Assembly (NCBI RefSeq): GCF_000003855.2
Contig: NW_003101678.1
Coordinates: forward strand, 248,001-312,000
Direction of reading: 5' to 3'
From: Blastomyces gilchristii SLH14081
Lineage: Eukaryota; Ascomycota; Eurotiomycetes; Onygenales; Ajellomycetaceae
Length of the DNA: 64,000 nucleotides
How positions within the stretch are numbered: the first letter of the stretch is position 1; the number at the start of each line of letters is the position of its first letter. Shown here piece after piece: positions 48,784 through 63,057 of the stretch. The position numbers were made by a program, and so were the translations under genes. Below the pieces are notes generated by a model. The model did not search any database. It saw only the letters and a program-made list of their open reading frames with translations, and was not told the origin of the DNA.

Positions 48784-48790
48784 GTGTGTC
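48721..48790. repeat. (CT)n-(CTGT)n microsatellite upstream of ERG5
   Basis: About 15 CT units followed by about 12 CTGT units, then TGTGTG; 170-240 bases upstream of the ERG5 ATG. Confidence 0.9.
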
Positions 48791-48815
48791 TCTGAGTGGC
48801 AGGTATCGATGAGAC

Positions 48816-48824
48816 GGCCAATCA
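48816..48824 (-). promoter_or_regulatory. CCAAT box in the ERG5 upstream region
   Basis: GGCCAATCA on the plus strand, about 260 bp upstream of the ERG5 ATG. A second CCAATCA lies at 49204-49210. CCAAT-binding complex sites are known in erg gene promoters of related fungi; function here is inferred. Confidence 0.35.
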
Positions 48825-49803
48825 GGACAGTTCCATGTGCTACTACGTACAAGAGCAGCTATACAAGAACGAGGTGGAAGAGGGAGGCGGGAGATATTAA
48901 AGATATATAACAAAGGGGGGATGGATGATGATTGAAGCGAGAAGGAAGAAGGAGAAAGGGAGAAAGGAAGAAAGGGAGAAAGAAATGAAGAAGAAGAAGA
49001 AGAAGAAGAAGATGAGGAGGAGGAGGAGGAGGAGGAAGAAGAATCATCATTCATTATTGGTTCACAATGAGTGAATTAATTACGCAAGCAACGGAACGTC
49101 AGAATAAAATACGGTCACGAAACACGCTAAAACGGCTCACTTCTTCCCGATCGAGACATCGAGTAATAGGGGAAGGAAGCATCCTTGATGGATGCCCAAT
49201 GAACCAATCACCAGCCAGGAATCTACATGACTAAGCAGGAGGAAGTGGGGGCAAAAGTCCAAGGTTGGCGGAGATAACCCGTTCTGCCTGGTCCGGGCGC
49301 CGACGAACGGGATGTTTTATTATTACGCTGCGTACAGGCTGTACAGGGATTTGGCTTCATTTCTCAAGAAAAGAGTATATATATAATAGTATATTATACG
49401 CTGTAGTTATGGAGTGCTGTTGTCTTTTTACCATTATTATTATTATATTGCGCTGCTAATCGTTAACGTTGCCCACACCATTATTATTTATTAATAAATG
49501 ACTATAACTAACGAAGCCACACGCTGGAAGGAAGCTTCCAGGGAAGAACGTGGAGGCAATTCGCTTCCTCAAGCTGATCCCTGTTGGTAGTTATGGATTC
49601 CCTTGTGGTAAATGCGGGTAGCAGGAGAAAGAAGATCGCAACATTATTCCCCTTCCCAGCGTTATGTAGACTTATTTATCCATTATTTATTTCCTCAATC
49701 TTGAAAGTACCCTCCAGTCTTCCCAAATAATATAAAATCTATATGGCGGAACAAATGATAAAATATTGCTTTTGGCGGGAATTGAATTTATCCCAGCAGC
49801 ACC

Positions 49804-49831
49804 TACATACATACATACATACATACATACG
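49804..49831. repeat. (CATA)n microsatellite
   Basis: About seven tandem tetranucleotide units. Confidence 0.9.
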
Positions 49832-50148
49832 CTGTACATACATAATAACACACATACTCAGCAATGCATACATAACCCCCCCTAGTTTACTCTAAAAGCA
49901 ATCATAAATCCAATCAAGAAGCCCTGGTACCTGGCGGCAAAAGCTTCTTGACTTGTTCGATGGGTCGAATGGTTCGAATCAGCCCCCAACAAACACCAAA
50001 CCCTGCAAAGCCAGCCCGCGCCCCAATATCATATCTCGCCGATGACCAGTGCAGTTGGTTGGAACCAGTGGCCAGCAGCCGGTGACAAACTCTCTTTTAT
50101 CTAGTGGTTCTTCTTTTTTTATTATTTTAATTATTTTAAATTATTTTC

Positions 50149-50151
<3 letters not shown>

Positions 50152-50187
<36 letters not shown>
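50152..50187. repeat. 36-nt poly(T) tract
   Basis: Uninterrupted T run inside the AT-rich gap. Confidence 0.9.
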
Positions 50188-50189
<2 letters not shown>

Positions 50190-51068
50190 TTTTTGCTGGA
50201 TTCTAAATCAAGCTAACGCGGGCCGGCGCGCGCCCCAGGAATACAAAAAATAATAAGAATAATAGTGATAACAATGGGAAAAACCGCGTGATTCGGCATC
50301 TTGATGTTCCGAGCGGCAGCCGGTGGGAGAGAAACGAAGGGGATGGCTGGGCTAACTTGTAAAGAATAATTTAAGCTGAAATAACTGAAATACTGATAAC
50401 TGATATTGGCATTTGAGTATTAGTATTGAGTGCCATCCATCCCATATCTCTTCTTTTAATTAATTATAAGAGAATAGGAATAGAGACTCTCAGGAGGGGG
50501 GGGGGTCCCTCATGGAGAATAGAATAGTGCATCTGCTTGACTTGTTGGAGATTCATCATGCTAGAAATCATATTTCACCATATATTCTTATGCAGGGGCA
50601 TCTATAACTTCTCTAGGCATCTAGATTGTTATACATTTATACATAGATAGTTACAGTAACTACCTAACAAGGTTGTTTTTTTGTGTATTATTCTGTGATG
50701 CTACTTGTTACTGCATGAGTGTATTGCTCCTTACATTAGATTAACTACATGTACAGTAGTACATTACATATAAGAGATAGTGACTAGGGATCAGACCTTT
50801 TAGCAGGCTCTATTATTCTATTATATGTAGTTATGTAACTATGCCATGACTGACTGTAACTACGGATTATAACACAATTATTAATAATTAATATGAATTC
50901 AAACATAAATACAGTCAACTAGTCAACACTCTTGATCCAAATACTGTGTAAGAATTTTAGCAACATTGAAACTATGCCCTCTCAACACCATATATAATAA
51001 ATTTATTAGTTGTGATCAGCGAGAAGGAAAGAGAAGCCTTTCCATAGATATTTTTATTTTGGATAGAT

Positions 51069-51087
51069 GGGGGGGGGGGGGGGGGGG
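51069..51087. repeat. 19-nt poly(G) tract
   Basis: Uninterrupted G run; long enough to be unstable and to form G-quadruplex structure. Confidence 0.9.
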
Positions 51088-52071
51088 TTTATGAGCACGC
51101 ATATTAATTAATACCTCAACGCCCACAGCGGCAAAAAAAAGGTGTAACCCTCCCCGTCCGACTTCAGAATTCGTCGATGCTATTGCGATTTGCGGCGTCG
51201 AGATTTTAGATAGTTATACGCTGCGGTAATGCGGTCCCATCTTCAGCGAAACCTATATAACTATCAGAGTCGCTTACCACCAGGACGGTTCGTCGCACTT
51301 GTTGGCCGATGCCTTGTATCATCAATCTAAATAGGCGGATTTTTTGCAACTTGCACACGAAATCTTCCCTCGGTTTCTAACAAGCCCCTTTCTTGTCTTT
51401 TCTTCATCAAGTCATAAAAAACCACATTGTGAAATCATCTGATAAACAGTTCTTTTGATGTATTGTATAAGAAGTGAGCTGGGTGAGGATATATATATTC
51501 ATCTGATATCAAATCTCAACATAGAAGCAATGATGTCATTAATATTTGGTGCAAGAAGATGTCACTATTGAGTCTGATGAGTTAGCCTTCATTTGATGGC
51601 CATTTACTGGTGTGGGTCGGTGCTGGCTGCTATTTCTCAATAATGAGGTTTGACTCATATGTAGGGATTTGAGTTTGATTCTAACGGATTGGCCAGGTGG
51701 AATCAAGATGTTTCCCAAGGTTGTTCTTCAAGGTTGCGCGAAGAGAAAGTGGATGATGGTTTCATTGGTTTGGCTGAATGATTATCCGTGGATTGGTTGA
51801 TTCTATCGACTATATAATATGTATAGATATATATAGATATATAGAAGGAAAGCAAGAAAGAATGCCCAAACTTTGTTATCGCCAGATACAAGCTATGTAG
51901 CAGCCGTGTACGCTTGTAACCTAACTACACTACAATGTAATCCCACTGCGCATCTATCTGGAGATCAATCAACCAGTTCAATCCCATACCGATTCGACGT
52001 CGTTCAGATAGGACAAAGGAGCATATACAACGAAAACGAAAACGAAAACAAAAACAAAAACAATACAAAAA

Positions 52072-54158
52072 TCAGCGCCCAAACCCAAACCACCCCTTTT
52101 TAGCCGGCTTCTTCGCGTCCGATGTCTGACCATCCTGCATAGTGACATCTCCATCCGCACCAGCACCGGGAGGAAGTCCCCTCTTAGGGTCCCGCGGATA
52201 ATCGATGTAATTGAATGCCACGTCCAGAAACAGCGGCTTAACAGGTATCGGCTCCATCTTCGGCGGATATGTCACTAGGCGTGTCAGATCCACATGGCTG
52301 TCTGATGCCGGGTACTCGTCCAGACGCTCGATCATGGGCGGTAGTTGGAGCGATGACGGGGACGAATGATTGAGTTGGGAGGAGATGCGTTCGATCTCGA
52401 CGATGCCGCGGTATTGCCAGACGAGGCTTTGGAGGTGGGTGCGGAGGGCGGTGACCTGAGGACTGGAGACGTCGAGGCGTGGTGGGCTTAGGTTTGGTTG
52501 TTGCTCTTGGTCTTGTTGGTTGTGGGTGGTGTTTGGTGGGAGAGCCGTGGAGGCGAGGTCTAGCGCGCGAGAGAAGAGAGCGAGGGCATTCTTTGGGTTG
52601 GAGAGGAAGGAGTGCGCTCGGCCGACTGCTAGGCATCTGTTTTGATATTGGTGTTAACATACAGGTCTACCAACCAACTACCGGAATATGGGGTTTATTT
52701 TTGTTGGCTTTAAGGGGGGGGGGAGGGGGGTTAGGAGTAAATACCGTAGTGATTGGAAATAATTGTGTTTTGCATTGAGCTCTTCCATGAAGTTGGCATC
52801 TCCTGCGACACCAGGCAGCTCCCGGATGAAATCCAAACTCTGAAGGGTCGCGTCATACAATGCGGTGCGTTCGCGCAACCGCGCGAGTCGGCGGCCGACA
52901 CTCTTACCACTATTTCCAGACTTTTGCTTCCCACCTGATCCCTTCACTTGCTCCCGTTCGAAACTGAGACCATCGTCAGCGCCACACAGCATCCGATTGC
53001 GACCCACGCGCCAGCCCACCAAGGCATAGTTCACGGCCGTCCAGGTGACCTGCAGTGCTTGCATGCGTTTGTCTCCCTGATCAATCCCCTCCGCAGAAAG
53101 CTCATCAATAGCAGTCTTGGTCGCATCTACTGCGTCCTGACTAGCAATTATCACATTATCGTAATTCGCTGCCTTTTCGCTCTGCGAGGATGATTGGCCA
53201 GCGGGGCTTGATAGCCACGAAGCTAGGTGGGACTCCGCTAGAGACGCAGCTGCTAGTGCCTGTGATATAGCCGCATCTTCCAACACAACTGTCCGGGATC
53301 TCCAAGTAATGCTCTGTGGGATATCCTCAATAGCGCCGCCGTCAGCGGTCGTCTGTTTATCTGAACCCCGCTCCGAGAGGCAATCTGGGTCGATCGCGGT
53401 CAGCTCCCCGCGGACTACCGAATCGGATGGTATGTTTTTGATCGCGATGGATTCTAGAGCTGCGGACCTGGGAAGCTTTAACTGGTAAGCTGCATACCGA
53501 AGCCCAGGGTCGATCGTGGTGGACAAAAGGTCCCGATACGCTTCCCTTTTCGCTTTAGTGCTAAGCGCGCCGTAGATTACTTTTGCAAGCGAATATTGCT
53601 GTGAACACAAATCCCATCTTTTCTTTTCCATCCAGAACGCTCCAAGGAGGGAAGCCAGATAACCCCGTGCCTCGAGGAGGTCGATGTTAGATGCGGAAGC
53701 CGCTGATGGATCTTGAAGGACCGAGACTAGCTGCCTTGCATAAATCGTCGCTTTATTTAGACGCGATATTATATGTCGTCTTGCCGAACCGACGATGCCC
53801 TTGGTAGATGGGTCTGCGGAGTGAGTCGACTTCATATGCATTGCGGTAGCCCATGCTCGCTCCGCGCTGAGGAGGATAAGAAATGCGAAGCTAGTTGGCT
53901 GTCAGCAGGAGATCTTTCTTTTTTCTTTTTCATAGAGCAATGAAGGGTATATTCATCAGGAGCATACCTAGTGTCCTTGGCGATATTCTCTGCTGTTATT
54001 GTAGGCTTCGGAGAGTACTTTTTACCCCGCGGGGTTGTCTGTCCCAGCTTCTTCCGTAAGGTGTGTAATCTGCGGGACAACTGTGCTCGGTACGAGTTGT
54101 AGTCCCCAGCCAAGAGAGCGTCTTCTCTGTGGCTGACGATAAAGCTGGTGATATCCAT
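52072..54158 (-). CDS. SRP68: Signal recognition particle subunit SRP68
   Basis: Exons on the minus strand: 54158..53968, 53890..52745 and 52636..52072; 633 residues. It begins MDITSFIVSHREDALLAGDY and YRAQLSRRLHTLRKKLG, the conserved SRP68 RNA-binding start, then SFAFLILLSAERAWATAMHMK and helical TPR-like repeats (ARGYLASLLGAFWMEKKRWDLC). The C-terminal part has VALRTHLQSLVWQYRG-type helices and ends with a basic KKPAKKGWFGFGR. SRP68 binds SRP RNA and forms a heterodimer with SRP72 for co-translational targeting to the ER. It is divergent from the PPR gene, with 672 bp between start codons. Splice phases are consistent. Confidence 0.91.
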
Positions 54159-54830
54159 GGCTGCAACCAGGGATAGAAGCGTCGCAGTATTAAAGAAACA
54201 AAAGCAGCCCACGCCTGATCCCCACTCCACTCGCGGTTGAAAAATGACGCTGATTGCGGTGAGGTTGAGGGCAATTCGATGATGGCCGCTTGTGTGGTCG
54301 GCGCCGGAGAAACCTGTGGCCCGCGGAAACATCGAATTGGGTCTCAACCACCAAAAAAAACATATTTTGTTTCCGTCCACAAACAAGACGACTACTACGA
54401 TACATACCTCCGGACGGGACGAACAACTAGAATCCGCATTGGCAGGCAGCTGCAGTCAAACGTCAAGCATCCGGCCTACACCATTGGAGCTACAGCGTTC
54501 GATATTTGTACCCATATTGAACTGTAGCGTAACTGCTCCTTTCAAATCTTTTGCGCGCGTTTTTCAGTGGTTCCTCCCGAGCTTTTCTGCGCCTGTCGAT
54601 GTCGAGGATAGTAACTTGAATTTGCTCTCAATCCCGAGTAAGTTGCTGCTTAATTTTTTGTTTTCGATTCTGAAGCCATAAATTTCGTTGAATATTATAT
54701 TGCTAGGCAATTAAACATTTACTAAAGCTGGTGCACTAACCTTCCTGGCGTAGCCATCTGCGATATGCGTTTCCGTTTATAGACACTGTGAAAATCCATT
54801 TTCTTTATATAACCGGCTCTGGTCTAGGGG
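54159..54830. promoter_or_regulatory. Divergent promoter region between SRP68 and the PPR gene
   Basis: 672 bp between opposite start codons. No clear motif beyond short T-rich stretches; no gene seen. Confidence 0.5.
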
Positions 54831-57800
54831 ATGCTGGAGCGAGCTGCTCAGCGCCTTGAAAACGCAGGAGAATGCCTTTTCCGCCATTCGAAACGCCACG
54901 CTCGCAGCCGACGTGTTTTGCATCCGGAATTCTGGCATCATGGCGTTGCTGACATCGAGGCTCCCTTGTGGAGCTTCGATTACATGCAGCCACCGCGATC
55001 TTCCCCGTCCACCGCTCGACATTTACCAGCTGCCGCAGAGCCTTTCACCCTACCTCATAACCACCTTCAGAATACCCACTTGGAATTCTTGTACCCGCCG
55101 GAAACACAAGTATTTGCACGATATTGTCTTCCTCACATCATCAAAAACTCCATCGATTGTAGGAGAAGATTGGGCAGTCGGCCTTATTCAACGAATTCTG
55201 GTGAAATTGCCGAACCCCTGCCGCACAACAAGGAGGCTGTACCTCAAGTTCAAGAGGAACTGGATTTTGAAGCGTCGGAAAATCTAGGAGAGTCGCTGGT
55301 AGAACGAGAGGATGCATTTGAGTACTATGACCTCTACAAAAGCGCCAAGAAACCAATTATTCTTCCTAAACGCCGGGCGTCTCCATTGTTGCCCTTTGTG
55401 AGGTTCGGGTTGGCCTATTGCAACTTTTATCGGCTCCAGCGTGAGACGATGTCACGATTTCGGATGAAGCAACTGGGTTTGGAACGTTCTCGGAAAACTA
55501 AGGGCTTCCGCACGATTCTCCCCCGCGGGGCAAAAGTCAAAAAACGGCCGCGAGTCGGTAAGGATGGGGAGATAGAGATACATCCTAATCTTCTTCGGCG
55601 GCTTGATCGATATCTGAGCGGAGATTCTCCACTGAACTATCGCTCTGTATGGAAATTGTATCATGTTGTCAAGGACCAAAAGCCAGAGTACCATTCACGC
55701 GTCCTTGCGTATCTTTCGGAATCCCGGGAGCCTTTAGATCGAATCTGTTCGAGACTTGCATTTGAAGCCATTGAGATTGAACAGAGAACTCCCGATGACT
55801 ATGGCCACGTGACAAAATCTCTTATTCAATGCGACGGGAATATCGACTTGGTAAGGGATATATGTAAGGAGGCGGTGTTAAAACTCAAAGGAGAAAAGTG
55901 TTGGGACATTGCCATGGTTGCGCTGGTGGACCAGATGAAGTGGAAGGAGGCATTCCAATTTTTCTCTTTCAAACCCTCTCTCCCGGAAAGCCAGCCCTTC
56001 AAACGAATCAAATTCCACGAGTTATCAAACATGCTCAGCTTGCCCGAGAGAGTCTTAAGTTTACTTGAATTGTTACGAGAGAAAAAGTTGGACCTTTTGG
56101 AAGCTACTCCACTGGTAGGCTTTTTAGTCCACTTGGTCATCAAGAAGAAAACGATACTGCGGCAAACCCCCATTGAACAAATTCTATTATTGTTCTACAG
56201 CCTTAACGCCGTTCGGTTACTTGAGAGTCAACATTACTTCTGGGCCTTGTCAACGCTACGATATCTAGATATCGAATTGAAAACCACCCGCGCACTCCAA
56301 GTTTATTGGCACTTCCGTTTATTAATGGATACGACTAAGCCACCTGAGAAGGTTCTCGCTGGACTTTTGAAGGTTGTAGCAGTACTGCGGAAGCCAGAGG
56401 CTACTAACCAGCTTCTCAGAGAGTTTCGATTATTCTATGAAAAGCCGTCAGAGGAGGCATATCAAATTGCTCTCACGGGATTTTCCAGACTTGGAGATTT
56501 TCGGAGAGTGACTAGTTTATTTAACTCCTATGTGGGCCACTACGGCCAACCCAGGAAGCTTAGTTTGGTTAACCCTCTCATACACGTTAATGCAGCAGTC
56601 GGCAAGGTCTACCAAGCCAGGAAGCAGCTAGAAAGGCTCCGCAGCGAGTTCTCACTGAGTCCTGACGTGACGAGCTGGAATATTGTCCTGACTGCCCATG
56701 CGAAAGCCCGCGACAAGCAGGGCGCCCTATCAACTTATCAGGAAATGATTGACGCAGGATTAAAGCCAGATTCGCATACACTTGGTATATTAATGGGATT
56801 GTTTGCGAAGGATGGAAGCGTGGAAAGTGTCATGGATTTCTTGCAGGTCGCGAAGGGATATGATATTCAACTCAACATGGCAATGCTCCATCCAGTGGTC
56901 GAGACGCTCTGTAACAACAGAAAATACGCCGCTGCAGAGCAGTTCGCTGATTCTGTGATGAAACTGCAAGCTCCCGGCCCTACTACGCGCATGTGGAATG
57001 TTATTCTGTGGCACTATGCTTTCCTGCCTGACCTAGATTCCATGCTAGCAGTGCATGATCGAATGAGAAAACTAGGAGTGAAGTTCGACCATATGACCTA
57101 TGCAGCCACCATTCTGGCGCTTGTTCGCACTGGAAACCATGACGATGCTATTCGTGTTATTCGAAGACTTGAAAACCTCCACCAAGTGTCCGTGACCCAA
57201 TTCCACTATTCTATCCTTCTGTACGGTTATGCTTTAATCGGCGACCTAGAAATGATTGAGCACACCCAGAATGAAATCATGAAAAAATTCGGCCATTTGA
57301 ATCTCAGCTCGAGACTGTCTGTTCTTAAGGGGAAAATTCATATGGACAAGAGGCTGATCGAGGAAGGGAATTATGTTGGGCATAATAACGAAATTCGACT
57401 GGTGAATGCAGAAGAGTTCCTAGCTTCGATTATGAAAGATTTCGGAATCAGGGAGTGGGCTACGAAGGCTCCACAGCCTGGGGCAAATCAGAAGTCTGTA
57501 CGCGATGCGTTTCCTTCGGCGTATTACGAGGAACTCATTTCCGCCTATAGAGGTTACGATGCATCCACTAGGGCTAAGGAATTGGCCGAGAAACTGGAGA
57601 AAAAGCAAAACCGCCTTATCGATAACCCGAATATTGTGCCCCTTAGTCAGTTGGCTCAAAGAATGAAGCTCCAAATGAGAGATAGAGGGTTCGATATGGT
57701 GGAGAAGCTCTGGAGCAGAGCATTTGATCAAGCCAAACGCGGAACTGCCGTAACAGCCTCTTTTACTCCCAACCGCGCCGACGACCCCGACGACCCCAAA

Positions 57801-59375
57801 CATATCACTACGGGCTCCATGTCAACTACTCAACGTTTCTCTCTCTCTGAATGTCTTTCAGTACTTATGGAATGTTACGCAGAGCAGAATCTCCACTCTA
57901 AAATCGCAGTTGTCATATCGCAAGTTCAAAAGGCTGGCTTCGCCTTGACGACTCATAACTGGTCATTCTATATTGAACTGCTAGCTGTTTCCTCCCGACG
58001 AGAAGACCGACTCAATGCTTTTATTCTCTTTGAAAAACTGTTCATTCCTAATTACACCGGGTGGAAACAGGTAAGGGCGAGATCGACCGCACGGCCCAGC
58101 CATACACCTTCCACATTTGCTCTCCAGGAAAGCAGAGACCACTATTTCTCCCGCCGGCCTGACCATATGGGCCACGGCGAAAGTTACGCTTGGTCAAAGC
58201 TTGAACCCGACCACATGCAACCATCTTACGACACAATGGTTCGCCTGGCTGCTGCGCTAGTCGATGCCAGAGCACGCTCGGTTTTGGATGCCGGCGAAGA
58301 GGTTAACTCCATACTCCTGTCTGCTCCCTTGACCATAATTGCCATGGGAAATATACACGACCCCCAAGGTGGATTCGGACAGATATTGAATGAAGCTCAA
58401 CACGTCGTCGAGTCTAGCCCTATTAAGGCTGTGATGGAACCTGGACTTGACGAGCAAGGGCTGGTTAAAACTGAATCTTCATCAGAGACAACTGGGAAGG
58501 AGACCAATGCCAATGTCGATACGGGCACCAATTCTGTCGTTCCATCGCCGTATGATCTCATCCCGGTACCTGCCGGAATGGCCAAGGAAACATCGCCAGA
58601 CATGGCTCTGATCAAAACGCTTTTGGAGGAAGACGTCCAATGGAGAGAGATTGAATACAAAAGACGGACCCAACGACGTCAATTTTTAGAAGACAACCCG
58701 TCTTTGGACGGAACTCCCCCTAGATTACCGCCCCACTTACGTGGCGAAGGGAGGGAAACGGGTCATTGGCATGCGTTAAGAGAAGTGGGGCTGCTCAACA
58801 CACCCCGCCTCATCCAGCATGCACACCTTGAGCTACCAGAACGATCTCGGGAGACGCTGGAAGAGGAAGAGGAAACTCTGAGCAAGGAGCGGATCCTGTG
58901 GCGCAAAGAGGAATTGGAGTGGCGCAAAAAGGTGAAAAGTGGACGCTGGAAGGATTGGATCCCGGCACGCAACCAGAGGCTATGGCTTAAAAAGATCGAT
59001 GCTCAGAACCTGCCCCTGATCCTCCAGTATCTCCGTCTCGAGGAGGATGCGTACGACATCAAAGACCCATACCGCAAGGAATGGGTTTTCTGGTGTCGAT
59101 TGCAAATCTGGCGACACATGAAAGAGGACGAGCGAGTTGACTGGATGCTCTACCACGAGAAAAATAGAAGTAAACGCTGGCGGGGTCTTCGGGAGTGGCG
59201 AGAGGACCTTAATTGGATACGGAAGAAGATACCACGGCCTGATCGTGTGGATGGCGAGTTTGCCAGTGATCAGGACCGGGAGGCGCACAGCCTCCATTAC
59301 CATGCTAAGACCCGTTTGAACCAGATCCGAGATATGATGGCGAAGGTTTACAAGCTAGCTTATCAGGACACTTGA
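54831..59375 (+). CDS. Large pentatricopeptide-repeat (PPR) protein, probably mitochondrial
   Basis: One long frame (1514 codons) with a probable in-frame intron at 58071..58127 (GTAAGG ... CTCCAG, 57 nt), giving about 1495 residues. The first ~110 residues are rich in Arg/His/Ala (MLERAAQRLENAGECLFRHS), fitting a mitochondrial presequence. PPR helices lie mainly between residues ~540 and 830, for example TSWNIVLTAHAKARDKQGAL, MWNVILWHYAFLPDLDSML and QFHYSILLYGYALIGDLEM. The C-terminal ~400 residues are charged, with tryptophan-rich repeats (LWRKEELEWRKKV). It resembles fungal PPR proteins that bind mitochondrial mRNAs, such as the CYA5 type, but I cannot assign an RNA target. The only gene here with almost no introns. 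Confidence 0.82.
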   Translation: MLERAAQRLENAGECLFRHSKRHARSRRVLHPEFWHHGVADIEAPLWSFDYMQPPRSSPSTARHLPAAAEPFTLPHNHLQNTHLEFLYPPETQVFARYCLPHIIKNSIDCRRRLGSRPYSTNSGEIAEPLPHNKEAVPQVQEELDFEASENLGESLVEREDAFEYYDLYKSAKKPIILPKRRASPLLPFVRFGLAYCNFYRLQRETMSRFRMKQLGLERSRKTKGFRTILPRGAKVKKRPRVGKDGEIEIHPNLLRRLDRYLSGDSPLNYRSVWKLYHVVKDQKPEYHSRVLAYLSESREPLDRICSRLAFEAIEIEQRTPDDYGHVTKSLIQCDGNIDLVRDICKEAVLKLKGEKCWDIAMVALVDQMKWKEAFQFFSFKPSLPESQPFKRIKFHELSNMLSLPERVLSLLELLREKKLDLLEATPLVGFLVHLVIKKKTILRQTPIEQILLLFYSLNAVRLLESQHYFWALSTLRYLDIELKTTRALQVYWHFRLLMDTTKPPEKVLAGLLKVVAVLRKPEATNQLLREFRLFYEKPSEEAYQIALTGFSRLGDFRRVTSLFNSYVGHYGQPRKLSLVNPLIHVNAAVGKVYQARKQLERLRSEFSLSPDVTSWNIVLTAHAKARDKQGALSTYQEMIDAGLKPDSHTLGILMGLFAKDGSVESVMDFLQVAKGYDIQLNMAMLHPVVETLCNNRKYAAAEQFADSVMKLQAPGPTTRMWNVILWHYAFLPDLDSMLAVHDRMRKLGVKFDHMTYAATILALVRTGNHDDAIRVIRRLENLHQVSVTQFHYSILLYGYALIGDLEMIEHTQNEIMKKFGHLNLSSRLSVLKGKIHMDKRLIEEGNYVGHNNEIRLVNAEEFLASIMKDFGIREWATKAPQPGANQKSVRDAFPSAYYEELISAYRGYDASTRAKELAEKLEKKQNRLIDNPNIVPLSQLAQRMKLQMRDRGFDMVEKLWSRAFDQAKRGTAVTASFTPNRADDPDDPKHITTGSMSTTQRFSLSECLSVLMECYAEQNLHSKIAVVISQVQKAGFALTTHNWSFYIELLAVSSRREDRLNAFILFEKLFIPNYTGWKQVRARSTARPSHTPSTFALQESRDHYFSRRPDHMGHGESYAWSKLEPDHMQPSYDTMVRLAAALVDARARSVLDAGEEVNSILLSAPLTIIAMGNIHDPQGGFGQILNEAQHVVESSPIKAVMEPGLDEQGLVKTESSSETTGKETNANVDTGTNSVVPSPYDLIPVPAGMAKETSPDMALIKTLLEEDVQWREIEYKRRTQRRQFLEDNPSLDGTPPRLPPHLRGEGRETGHWHALREVGLLNTPRLIQHAHLELPERSRETLEEEEETLSKERILWRKEELEWRKKVKSGRWKDWIPARNQRLWLKKIDAQNLPLILQYLRLEEDAYDIKDPYRKEWVFWCRLQIWRHMKEDERVDWMLYHEKNRSKRWRGLREWREDLNWIRKKIPRPDRVDGEFASDQDREAHSLHYHAKTRLNQIRDMMAKVYKLAYQDT
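58071..58127 (+). other. Probable 57-nt in-frame intron in the PPR gene
   Basis: CAG|GTAAGG donor and CTCTCCAG acceptor. The length is a multiple of three and no stop occurs, so unspliced RNA still encodes the full protein with 19 extra residues (VRARSTARPSHTPSTFALQ). Confidence 0.6.
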
Positions 59376-59901
59376 TTGGGGAAAATCTTTTGGATTTCTT
59401 TTTTGGAGGTGGTTGCCCCATCATGTAGATATATCTCTGTACATTATTTGTGGCCTTTTTTTAACATCTTTTGCATCATTTTCCCCTCATGTGTGTATGT
59501 TAGATATATATATGTTGTCATCTACGATGGTTTAGCGCATGGATATAAAGTTCCTATATATTTTAAAATTACAATCAGTGATTTTTCTATATAGTCTGGT
59601 GGGGACCTCGGATGGTTTGATATGGTGGGTTTCCCAATTGGGCATAATTGAAATATCACATGATTCTGATGCAAAACGCGAAACACGCGTAACTGACGCG
59701 AAAAAGCGAGAGCGGACGGTCTCTTTGACCTCAACCTCATCTTCTCGCCAAATTCAATTCTTCCACAGCTCTCCCAACAACAGAGAAACACACATATATC
59801 CATACGAATTCTAGGCCATAGCAGAGAGTTGAGGAAGTCCTTCTTTGTTGTGTGAATTAGACTCAACGTTTGCGGGTTCGTGGAGATTTCCTACCTTCAT
59901 C
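59376..59901. other. Intergenic region
   Basis: 3' flank of the PPR gene and promoter of MCM3. Two ACGCG-type elements occur at about 59684-59704 (CACGCGTAAC and GACGCGAA); ACGCGT is the MluI cell-cycle box seen upstream of replication genes in yeasts. Confidence 0.5.
59684..59690 (+). promoter_or_regulatory. Possible MluI cell-cycle box (ACGCGT) upstream of MCM3
   Basis: CACGCGT lies about 215 bp upstream of the MCM3 ATG, with GACGCG just after. ACGCGT is the MBF site controlling G1/S genes, including MCM genes, in yeasts; use in this fungus is inferred. Confidence 0.45.

Positions 59902-63057
<3,156 letters not shown>

Larger units (their letters stand above)
48560..52071. other. 3.5-kb non-genic, repeat-rich and AT-rich region
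   Basis: Upstream region of ERG5 plus 3' flank of SRP68; the longest gene gap here. Contains CT/CTGT tracts (48721-48790), a GAA/GGA tract (48987-49040), CATA repeats (about 49804-49831), a 36-nt poly(T) run (about 50152-50187), an AT-rich block without usable frames (about 50340-51120), and a 19-nt poly(G) run (51069-51087). A protein-coding gene is not visible. A non-coding transcript cannot be excluded. Confidence 0.6.

Noticed and set aside
49960..49990. GGTTCGAATC resembling a tRNA T-loop
   Set aside because: The flanking bases do not form a T-stem and no other tRNA arms are found.
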